From positions 12,501 to 24,871 of the forward strand of contig JABUQX010053341.1 of NCBI GenBank assembly GCA_015478945.1: DNA of 12,371 bases, given 5' to 3'. The notes beneath the pieces were generated by a model that saw only the letters and a program-made list of their open reading frames with translations, did no database searches and was not told the DNA's origin. The DNA comes from Trachelipus rathkii. Lineage: Eukaryota; Arthropoda; Malacostraca; Isopoda; Trachelipodidae. Positions 5,860-12,371 of the stretch are shown piece by piece (positions within the stretch are counted from its first letter, which is position 1; the number at the start of each line of letters is the position of its first letter). Position numbers and translations under genes: made by a program.

Positions 5860-8215
5860 TCAAACAGTACTTTTCGATCATGGTGAAGAGAATTATGAAT
5901 ATAATTCTGAAGTAATTGATCAGCACGGTTATGATCAGAGCTCTGACCGTTGCAATAGGATTAAAAGGAAATTTGCCAAAAACCCCAACCGTAGTTGGAA
6001 GAGAAAGTATTGGAGGAATCATAGAAAAGATTCTGAAAATAAAATTTTGGTTGATGGTGACAACACAGTACGGTACCGCACCGCACCATCCAATGCTCAA
6101 CAATACACACCGAATTCTCATAGATATTCCAAATGGTGGATGGATACTAGGGATCGCGACCCAAGGTATCCAAAGTATACCAAGACGAATGGAAGGAGAA
6201 CCAGGAATGGTAAAAGGGCTAGAAGATGGAAGAGTGACGCAACCCGCACTGAAAACTCAGCCATTCAACACACTCAAGATGTGGAGTACTTGCAACCATC
6301 GCATATGCATGCAAACACTCTGCACCCGCTAAAAGGTCAGTATAGCGGTTCAAGGCCTAAAACAAAAACCACACAACCAGTGTGTACGTCAATGGTACGT
6401 AAGACGTTTAATACCACAACACCATACGTAGGTGAACTCGAGTGGAATCAAGCTAGTACTGATACAGATGTGAACTTGGAATTGATCAGCCAACAAGCAT
6501 CAAACTCAACTACAAGTTTGAACTACAAGAATAATCACCACAAGACACATCATAAATTTAAAGATAAAAGATGTGCAAATGAACATACTTTGTGGAATGT
6601 CAGTAAGGAGGAGAGAGGCATATGGGTCCCAGAAGCTGACGATGATTGTCCGTCATCGCCTTCGACGGGAAAGAGCGTAAAGACCTCAGCAAAAATGATT
6701 GCAGCCCAAAACTCTCGAGTCCAATCTGACAATAAACATCTTATGTCGATAGTAGATAAAGAAAGAATAAAAGAAAAGTTGTTGGTAATAAATACTAATG
6801 GTAAAAACTTAGATAAATACACACCTGAAATAAAAGGAGAACCTTATCTATATGAAGATACAGATACAATGTGTATAGTTAAACTTAATAATAATAAAAG
6901 AATTATACCTAATTATAAATATATCTTAGAAGCTAAAATCGAAGATGAAAAAGCGCAACAATTGCCTGACAACAGCATGGTAATTACAGTACCAACTGAT
7001 GCCTTTAGAGGTAGCGCAGCCATCTTTATACGGAGTACTTTATCAAATGTGAAGGAAGGTAATATAATTATAGAGCTGATTAATTTAGGGAGCCGCCCTG
7101 TTGAAATAATAAAGGGTGAAGCCATTACAACAGCCTATCCAGTCTTGAGAAGAAATCATACAGAAATAGAAAGAGTCAACGCCACACGAAATACCATGAT
7201 GAAGCAAATACATGCACAAACTATGCAAGAATCCAGAAAAGATTATAAAAAGTGGAAGATACCCACAATAACCGAAGGGTTATCAGAAAGAGAATTATAT
7301 ATGACATACAAAGAGATACTGACGAAAGATGAAGAAAAGTATCGAGTGTTACAACGACCTGAGGAACTTGAAAATATTATTGATTTTCTCATGAAAAACA
7401 GAGACGTTGTGGGACTGGCAGATGATACCATAGGGCAGTTCCCCAACTATCAATTTAAACTAGAACTAGATGAGAAATGCCCAAAGGTCCTGTTCACTCC
7501 ACAGTATCAGCAACCTAGATCTTTTGTGAAAGATATTAATACCTGGACAGAGGATCAGTTGAGGAAGAATCTGATTGAACCATCAGTGTCCCCTCACAGT
7601 AGTCCATTGCTAGTGATACCTAAGAAGTCTGGAGCGCGTCCCAGGATTTGTGTCGACTATAGGAAGATAAATAAATGGTCGATAGGGGACGCCTATCCAA
7701 TTCCATTCATACAGGACACGGTGAATTCACTAGGACGAGCTAGTATATTTAGCTGTGTAGACGTTCTCGATGGTTTCTACCAGATAGCATTAAGCGAAGA
7801 GAGTAGACCCCTACTAGCGTTTAGAACACAGAGAGGGTGTTATCAGCCACGTGTTCTACCAATGGGCCTGAAACAATCGCCCGCAGTGTTCAGTAGAGTG
7901 ATGTCATTAGTATTAAGTGGATTGCTAGGCATAGATTGTCTCTCATACATTGATGATATCGTAATATACTCTCAAGATGTACCTTCTCACTACAATAGCC
8001 TATCAAGAGTTTTCGAAGCACTGAGGAAATGTAATTTCAAAGTTAAATTGGAGAAATGTCAATTTTTTAAGAGAGAGATAGTATTCTTAGGATACTTGAT
8101 TTCTGGTCAAGGGGTTACAGTAGACCCTGAGAAGCTAAAAACTTTATCGAAGATAAGGACACCTGTCAGTGTACCAGAGGTACGCTCCATACTTGGTTTC
8201 TTCTGGCTTTTTTAG
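5834..8215 (+). CDS. pol: Pol: basic spacer, inter-domain beta module and reverse transcriptase
   Basis: This 793-codon frame makes the reverse transcriptase that copies element RNA into DNA. Residues 1-300 are a basic, asparagine/histidine/threonine-rich spacer without a recognised domain. Residues about 355-440 form a beta-rich module ending in GSRPVEIIKGEAITTAYPV, a pattern commonly found just before RT in Gypsy elements. RT occupies about 545-793. Its blocks are PHSSPLLVIPKKSGARPRIC and DYRKIN, FSCVDVLDGFYQI (first catalytic Asp, residue 643), LPMGLKQSPAVFSRVM, and SYIDDIVIYSQ (YIDD, residues 705-708), then KCQFFKREIVFLGYLIS. All three catalytic aspartates are present. The frame fails at TAG 8213-8215, exactly where a YYRxFI-like motif should follow LGF. 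The coding resumes in the +1 frame beside a run of six Ts. ATG 5834 is the first in frame, but the domain is probably reached as part of Gag-Pol. Confidence 0.92.
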   Translation: MRILFYPPDQTVLFDHGEENYEYNSEVIDQHGYDQSSDRCNRIKRKFAKNPNRSWKRKYWRNHRKDSENKILVDGDNTVRYRTAPSNAQQYTPNSHRYSKWWMDTRDRDPRYPKYTKTNGRRTRNGKRARRWKSDATRTENSAIQHTQDVEYLQPSHMHANTLHPLKGQYSGSRPKTKTTQPVCTSMVRKTFNTTTPYVGELEWNQASTDTDVNLELISQQASNSTTSLNYKNNHHKTHHKFKDKRCANEHTLWNVSKEERGIWVPEADDDCPSSPSTGKSVKTSAKMIAAQNSRVQSDNKHLMSIVDKERIKEKLLVINTNGKNLDKYTPEIKGEPYLYEDTDTMCIVKLNNNKRIIPNYKYILEAKIEDEKAQQLPDNSMVITVPTDAFRGSAAIFIRSTLSNVKEGNIIIELINLGSRPVEIIKGEAITTAYPVLRRNHTEIERVNATRNTMMKQIHAQTMQESRKDYKKWKIPTITEGLSERELYMTYKEILTKDEEKYRVLQRPEELENIIDFLMKNRDVVGLADDTIGQFPNYQFKLELDEKCPKVLFTPQYQQPRSFVKDINTWTEDQLRKNLIEPSVSPHSSPLLVIPKKSGARPRICVDYRKINKWSIGDAYPIPFIQDTVNSLGRASIFSCVDVLDGFYQIALSEESRPLLAFRTQRGCYQPRVLPMGLKQSPAVFSRVMSLVLSGLLGIDCLSYIDDIVIYSQDVPSHYNSLSRVFEALRKCNFKVKLEKCQFFKREIVFLGYLISGQGVTVDPEKLKTLSKIRTPVSVPEVRSILGFFWLF

Positions 8216-8641
8216 AACTTCATTTGAGTTTGGTACCGCTGAACCCATGTAATTCAAACTGCTACTTAAGAAACAAGACCTTATATAAGAGTGAATGCAG
8301 AGATCATTGAATAAATCAAAGACTACTTGGCAGCAAGATCAATCGTACACATCCAGATTTCAACAGTGAATTTCAAGAGCTGCGACCGACGTGCATCCAT
8401 ACATGGTCAGTGGTTGGTATTGCTGCAAGAGAATGAAAAGAAAGGTCACCTTTAGCTTACAGAATATTGTCAAAGCAGAAAAAGAATGACAAAGCCCTAT
8501 TGAGAGATGAACGTTTAATTATCTTTGTGTTGAGGAAGTTTAAGAACTAATATATGGATAGTAAGATAAAAGTGAAAACCCTTAATTATTCAAAGCAGCG
8601 GTAGCAATATTCACTAAGAAGATTATCCAACTACAGATTAG
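8214..8641 (+). pseudogene. RNase H domain of pol, decayed
   Basis: The length between RT and integrase fits a complete RT connection plus RNase H, but no frame stays open. Recognisable pieces in different frames are: EFGTAEPM and KLLLKKQDLI (connection, about 8226-8285), LAARSIVH (about 8326-8350), HPDFNSEF (about 8349-8372), and LAYRILSKQKKNDKALL followed by LIIFVLRKFKN (8452-8547). Stops include TAA 8250, TAA 8286, TGA 8292, TAA 8548 and TAG 8602, and there are at least five frame changes. The LAY...LSKQ...E...LRKF pattern is the middle of Gypsy RNase H. The Asp of the TDAS-like block is visible (about 8388) next to a shift. RNase H removes the RNA strand during reverse transcription, so this copy should not complete replication without help. 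Confidence 0.85.
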
Positions 8642-10747
8642 AATAGATGGTCTTTAACAGTATCAGATTTCAATCCAACCTTTGAACATATAAAAGGTAC
8701 GAAGAACTCAGTTGCAGACTTCTTATCCAGATATATCCCTGATACAGGTGAAATAGATGATGAAGAGATAAGAGCAGAAGAAACGAGACAAGAAAAACTC
8801 AATATGATAGAGCACCATCCTAGAGAAAATAATTTTAAAATTAAGAAAATTAAGAACTCCAATAATAAAGATAAAGATACAGATAAAGGTAAGTTTGATA
8901 ATAATATTAAAGATATAGGAAAAACAGATGAAATATTAACATTAGATACCGCAACTATTTCAAGAGAACAAAAGAAAGCAGTCGAAATGAAGGTAGAATA
9001 TGAAGAACTACAAAAGGGTAAAAAGATAAAAGGTTTGAAATTCTTTAAAAATATGATCTATATAAAAATAAAAGAAAACTATAAGATATGGTTACCCAAA
9101 TCTTTAATTGATATAGCCATTGATATGACCCACTCAATACAAGGTCATAGTGGGACAGAAAGAACTCTAGAAAAACTAAAAAGGAGATATCATTTTCAAA
9201 ATATTAGAAAAGTAGTCGAAGATTTCTGTAAAAGCTGTCATACGTGTCAAGAAGCGAAAGGTTCTAAGCCTAAAAAGGCAACAATAAAAACATATCCTTT
9301 AGCGGATCAACCATTCCAAAAGATTGCTATGGATATAATGGGTCCATTAACAACTACATCGAAAGGTAATAAATATATACTCGTCTTTAAAGATCAATTA
9401 ACCAGATATGTGGAATTAGCAGCATTAAGATCGAGAGATAGTGATAAAATTGTAGATGTTTTTATAGACAGAATAGTAGTATGCCACACCGTGCCAGATA
9501 CGATAGTCTCTGATAATGCATTGGAATTTGTTGGAAAACTCATGAAGGGTATATGCAGAAAGTTTAAGATTAAAAAGGTAGAAATAAGTAGCTACCACGC
9601 TAATAGCAATGATTTGGTGGAAACTACAAACGCAAATATAGCGAACTTTCTGAGATGTTACGTAAAAGATAATCAGCGCGATTGGGACCAATATTTACCT
9701 TTGGCCCAAGCAGCTATAAATAATACATACAACAGTAGCATTAAAACAGATCCACATTTCCTGCTCTATGGCTATACAAAGCGTATGCCGTCAGGTATAC
9801 CATCTGAAGCCTTAATAAAACCTAAAGATCCTAAACCTATAAAGGAGGATGAAAAGATAGAAAAATTATATGAAAGAATTAAAGAAATAAGAAGGCAAGC
9901 CAGAGTAACATTAGAAAATGAGGTTAAAAAGTATTCAACTCAGAACAGCAAAAAGGCAAAAGATAGACCAATAAAAATAGGAGATTTGGTGTACACTCAA
10001 AGAATCAAACCACCACACCTATCACCTAAATTGTTCCGAAAGTGGAGAGGTCCTTTCAGAATTGAAGGCTACGGAAATGAATTCGAAACAAGTAATACAT
10101 ATATCCTAAGAGATCCTACAACAGGCAAGATATATAGAGTAAATGTTGATAACTTTAAAGTAGCTAGAACGCGAGGAAAAGATGAGAAATTTAATGAAGA
10201 AAACGATATAAATATATCATCGGACACAAGACAGAAAATTAATGTTAACTTAAGAAAGAAGAAACAAAATAAATATAATAATTATGAAAAATATGAAGAT
10301 AATGATGACGATGAAAATGAAACTAGAGTAATTTACTTGAGAACACCTAAAACAAACAGAAACATAACGGAAGAATCCCAATTTAATATGGAAGGTGAAA
10401 CACCTGAAGCTGTAGATGAAAATATGGAACCAGTAGCAGAACCAACACAAGAAAGTGAAATAAAACACGCTACGTTGGAACCAGATGACCCAATATTCGG
10501 AAGAACAGAAGAAATGTCCAGTAATGTAGAACAAGCTATAGCATTACCAGTATCACAACCGGTAGATGAACCTACACGAAGAACTAGAGGTAAAGAAAAA
10601 GATTTATCATATAGACCGAAACACCAGTATACGATGATAGAAAGATCACCTGTTCAGACGAGACAATCAACATCTCGAACCGAAAGAATGGATCATACAG
10701 CACCAGAATTGCCAGAAAAGCCACCAGATTTACCTCCAAAAAGTTAA
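8642..10747 (+). CDS. pol: Pol: end of RNase H, integrase and long charged tail
   Basis: The open frame begins after TAG 8639-8641; its first ATG is 8804. It opens with the last part of RNase H (FEHIKGTKNSVADFLSRY, about 8680-8735). Integrase inserts the cDNA into host DNA. Counted from Met 8804: the zinc finger uses H110, H115, C145 and C148 (H-x4-H-x29-C-x2-C); the catalytic core has D177 (AMDIMGP), D237 (VSDNALEF) and E273 (DLVETTN), which is D,D(35)E. A GPY/F module follows at about 410-455 (RKWRGPFRIE, then GKIYRVNVDNFKV). There is no chromodomain. About 190 further residues are low-complexity, acidic then proline-rich (PELPEKPPDLPPKS at the end). Two spots usually conserved differ: SDNA for SDNG, and HANSND where HPQxNG is usual. 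The stop TAA 10745-10747 appears early, since the +1 frame continues with KGVRRVTFSDK. Confidence 0.93.
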   Translation, partial: NRWSLTVSDFNPTFEHIKGTKNSVADFLSRYIPDTGEIDDEEIRAEETRQEKLNMIEHHPRENNFKIKKIKNSNNKDKDTDKGKFDNNIKDIGKTDEILTLDTATISREQKKAVEMKVEYEELQKGKKIKGLKFFKNMIYIKIKENYKIWLPKSLIDIAIDMTHSIQGHSGTERTLEKLKRRYHFQNIRKVVEDFCKSCHTCQEAKGSKPKKATIKTYPLADQPFQKIAMDIMGPLTTTSKGNKYILVFKDQLTRYVELAALRSRDSDKIVDVFIDRIVVCHTVPDTIVSDNALEFVGKLMKGICRKFKIKKVEISSYHANSNDLVETTNANIANFLRCYVKDNQRDWDQYLPLAQAAINNTYNSSIKTDPHFLLYGYTKRMPSGIPSEALIKPKDPKPIKEDEKIEKLYERIKEIRRQARVTLENEVKKYSTQNSKKAKDRPIKIGDLVYTQRIKPPHLSPKLFRKWRGPFRIEGYGNEFETSNTYILRDPTTGKIYRVNVDNFKVARTRGKDEKFNEENDINISSDTRQKINVNLRKKKQNKYNNYEKYEDNDDDENETRVIYLRTPKTNRNITEESQFNMEGETPEAVDENMEPVAEPTQESEIKHATLEPDDPIFGRTEEMSSNVEQAIALPVSQPVDEPTRRTRGKEKDLSYRPKHQYTMIERSPVQTRQSTSRTERMDHTAPELPEKPPDLPPKS

Positions 10748-10799
10748 ATTCAAAGGTGTAAGAAGAGTCACATTTAGTGATAAAGACAGTAAATGCTAG
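10746..10799 (+). pseudogene. Probable displaced carboxy-terminus of pol
   Basis: Directly after the integrase stop, the +1 frame reads KFKGVRRVTFSDKDSKC and then TAG (10797-10799). Basic VRRVxFSD-like peptides are common at the end of Gypsy Pol proteins, so this is probably the original terminus cut off by a one-base indel near the AAAAAG run at 10738-10743. At 17 codons it could also be chance. Confidence 0.45.
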
Positions 10800-10901
10800 T
10801 TCATTACTATCTCTATCGCTAAAGGTGAAACTGAAAAGAAACTTAAAAGAAAGATGTCGAATTTTTATTTGTATGTACATATTGATTAATATATGTGTAA
10901 T

Positions 10902-10919
10902 AATAAATTTTACAATAAA
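10902..10919 (+). terminator. Candidate poly(A) signals, two AATAAA
   Basis: AATAAA occurs at 10902-10907 and again at 10914-10919, about 155 bases after the integrase stop, followed by a T-rich stretch (about 10925-10955). This fits 3'-end formation of the element transcript. In DNA this AT-rich such hexamers are also expected by chance. Confidence 0.4.
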
Positions 10920-11095
10920 AAAATATTATTTTATTGATTTTCCTTTTATATACTTATAAACTTTAATCTTAAGTTTCCTATCACGGGTACTTAATTAAAC
11001 GCAAAGATACCTGAACCTTATAATTTTATTCATTATATTTAATTTTAAGTATGTTTCAACAAACTAATACAGGTCTAACCAGTAGTTTAAGAATT

Positions 11096-11132
11096 TATAT
11101 TTTTTTGTGCTTGTAATTATAATCATTTTTAG
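11096..11132 (+). promoter_or_regulatory. Candidate splice acceptor before the 3' ORF
   Basis: A T-rich stretch (ATATTTTTTTGTGCTTG, about 11097-11113) and then AATCATTTTTAG end in AG at 11131-11132, five bases before the ATG at 11138. An in-frame TAG (11135-11137) sits immediately before the ATG, so any upstream exon would be untranslated. A spliced leader exon would suit either a host gene or a subgenomic retroelement mRNA. The matching donor was not identified. Confidence 0.4.
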
Positions 11133-11137
11133 TATAG

Positions 11138-12371
11138 ATGGAAGTTGATAACTTTACTACGCCAAGAAGATTGTCGGATCTTGCGGCTATCAAAGTTGGA
11201 GTATTGACGATTGTCACCGACAGTTCTAAGACGATTCTAAGACGAAACTTGGAACGAGAATGGCGTCAAGAAAAGGCATCAAGAGAAGCCTATGAAACAG
11301 AATTTGATACAATGCATAGAATACTAACTAGGAAACAAACAGTGATGTCTAATCAGGTCAGTTCCTTATTACCAATTCCTACAATATTACAAGAACTTGT
11401 CCGATTATGGATAAAGATATTGGTAACGAAACTAATTGACTGGGTTACTACCCGAGTCCAATACCGTATTCCAATGGAAATAGGTGACATTGTAGATTTG
11501 TTTGATCACAATTGTTTTGATCACCTAGGAATGATTAAAGATAGAGAAGTGTTCACCAGAATTAAAGAACATTTAAGGAATAACAATGAAGATTTCACGA
11601 GAATACAAATATATTTGGATGATTATGTGCCGGGAGAATATAACGGACATGATAGCAGAACTCTACTAGAAGATTGTTTGTCAAGTGGTAACGAGAACAA
11701 ACTTAGCAAAATAGTTCAAGAACTGAAGGAAATTAAAGAATGGGAAGAGTTAGAACTTATTGCACAAGCCATAATGAAGAAGAACCGAAATATAATTAGA
11801 TCCATTAGACCAATATATACTAACACTAAGACCATATATGAAATCTCAAACATACTAACTAGAGCTGATAGACAAAGAAATGTATTATATTCATTAAGAA
11901 ATGGTGATGAAATGACAGGGCATTTATCAATCTTGCTCGAATACCCATTTCAAAGCTTATTTTGCACAGAATGTGCACATATAGTGAGAAAACTAGTCTA
12001 TCTAGGAGGTTTTAGTGATATTTTAGAGGTAATTTTAGAGAAAATAACTTTCGAAGAAAGTTACCCTGTTAATTATAGAGAACTTTTAACAATATTTTGG
12101 AATAACATAGATTCAGTAACACAACGAAGTATGGGAAAAAGAATATCCCCAAGAATTTTATATAAATTATTAAAGCTTAGAAGCATTCAATCAGAAGAAG
12201 GTATAGAACATACGATGATCAAAGATATTGTAAATGGAGTAGATTTCATCAACAACAGAGAATTACTGATGACAATGTGTGTTCAAGCATGGACCATCGA
12301 CGTGTTTGATATACCAATGAAGCTAACACACTACATGAGTAAAACAGATATATTGAAACTGAAATATGAAC
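11138..12371 (+). CDS. Unidentified protein, amino-terminal 411 residues, runs off the window
   Basis: I do not recognise this protein. The frame begins at ATG 11138, directly after an in-frame TAG, and has 411 codons without a stop, which is very unlikely by chance in DNA this AT-rich. There is no signal peptide and no membrane segment, so it is not an ordinary retroviral-type envelope. The product is mostly helical, with amphipathic leucine/isoleucine helices throughout, suggesting a solenoid or helical bundle. Residues 8-21 (TPRRLSDLAAIKV) look like the BC-box of SOCS-type proteins (LxxL[AC]xxxV), and about residue 74 LPIPTILQELV resembles an LPxP Cul5-box. However, they are farther apart than in a normal SOCS box, so this is only a hint. 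Codon use is A/T-rich (AGA, ATA, TTA), as in the integrase ORF. It could be a host exon or a third ORF of the element. Confidence 0.7.
   Translation, partial: MEVDNFTTPRRLSDLAAIKVGVLTIVTDSSKTILRRNLEREWRQEKASREAYETEFDTMHRILTRKQTVMSNQVSSLLPIPTILQELVRLWIKILVTKLIDWVTTRVQYRIPMEIGDIVDLFDHNCFDHLGMIKDREVFTRIKEHLRNNNEDFTRIQIYLDDYVPGEYNGHDSRTLLEDCLSSGNENKLSKIVQELKEIKEWEELELIAQAIMKKNRNIIRSIRPIYTNTKTIYEISNILTRADRQRNVLYSLRNGDEMTGHLSILLEYPFQSLFCTECAHIVRKLVYLGGFSDILEVILEKITFEESYPVNYRELLTIFWNNIDSVTQRSMGKRISPRILYKLLKLRSIQSEEGIEHTMIKDIVNGVDFINNRELLMTMCVQAWTIDVFDIPMKLTHYMSKTDILKLKYE

Larger units (their letters stand above)
2898..10799 (+). mobile_element. Ty3/Gypsy-type LTR retrotransposon, internal region, degenerate
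   Basis: The order gag, protease, reverse transcriptase, RNase H, integrase on one strand is that of Ty3/Gypsy (Metaviridae-like) elements; in Copia elements integrase precedes reverse transcriptase. Readable signatures are protease DTG (4752), RT YIDD (7946), the RNase H carboxy-terminal NSVADFLSR-type motif (about 8700-8735), integrase HHCC zinc finger, D,D(35)E and a GPF module. No chromodomain and no CCHC zinc knuckle were seen. The copy carries an internal gag stop, several frame changes and a decayed RNase H, so it should not make a full polyprotein as written. No LTRs, primer binding site, polypurine tract or target duplication could be assigned. If an LTR pair exists, the 3' copy may lie beyond the window. 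Confidence 0.93.
10800..11137. other. AT-rich spacer between pol and the downstream ORF
   Basis: No coding signal is seen. Purine-rich patches at about 10832-10853 could be remnants of a polypurine tract, and TG follows at 10855, but the supposed LTR start has no partner upstream of gag, so no LTR is called. The spacer contains two AATAAA motifs and, at its end, a pyrimidine-rich stretch followed by AG. Confidence 0.55.

Noticed and set aside
5916..6332. 138-codon alternative frame inside the RT ORF
   Set aside because: It starts only at TTG, has no domain, overlaps a 793-codon ORF with proven RT, and is again the +1 shadow of a basic region.
8207..8216. Programmed +1 frameshift at TTT TAG between RT and RNase H
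   Set aside because: The +1 frame meets another stop at 8250 and the whole RNase H is broken, so decay or sequence error is simpler.
8213..8641. Alternative genetic code in which TAA/TAG are read as amino acids
   Set aside because: The remnant needs several frame changes as well as stop reassignment, and the long intact ORFs end normally.
10855..11137. 3' LTR beginning with TG after a purine-rich patch
   Set aside because: No matching copy was found in 1-2897, and no inverted TG...CA ends or duplication were identified.

Overview
The window looks like AT-rich nuclear DNA of a eukaryote, most likely an invertebrate animal. The grounds are long (AT)n and (ATT)n microsatellites, a Ty3/Gypsy-type retrotransposon, AATAAA poly(A) signals and a splice-acceptor-like site. 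Invertebrate genomes rich in simple repeats, such as decapod crustaceans, would fit, but the species cannot be named from the sequence. There are no bacterial operon features, rRNA, tRNA or CRISPR.

Layout. Positions 1-2897 contain no supportable gene: AT-rich unique DNA with blocks of (AT)n and ATT/TTA repeats. The last block, about 37 AT units, ends 93 bases before the first element ORF. Positions 2898-10799 are the internal region of one plus-strand LTR retrotransposon: gag, aspartic protease, a long basic/acidic spacer, reverse transcriptase, RNase H and integrase. No LTR pair, primer binding site or target duplication could be recognised. Positions 10800-11137 are AT-rich with two AATAAA signals and a splice-acceptor-like site. 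From 11138 to the window end runs an uninterrupted reading frame of 411 codons, still open at the edge, whose product I do not recognise.

State of the element. It is mostly intact in length but broken in frame. There is an in-frame stop in gag, frame changes near 4340, 5100 and 5840, a frame break at 8213, dense stops and shifts through RNase H (8214-8641), and a probable shift at the 3' end of pol. The catalytic signatures of protease (DTG), reverse transcriptase (D and YIDD) and integrase (HHCC, D,D(35)E, GPF) are all readable. One frame change looks designed: a T TTT TTA heptamer at 4503-4509, in the correct phase to shift ribosomes by -1 from the gag-end frame into the protease frame.

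Most notable points: the in-phase frameshift signal, decay concentrated in RNase H between two long clean ORFs, an unusually long basic/acidic spacer between protease and reverse transcriptase, and the intact unknown ORF downstream of pol, which may be a host gene or a third ORF of the element.
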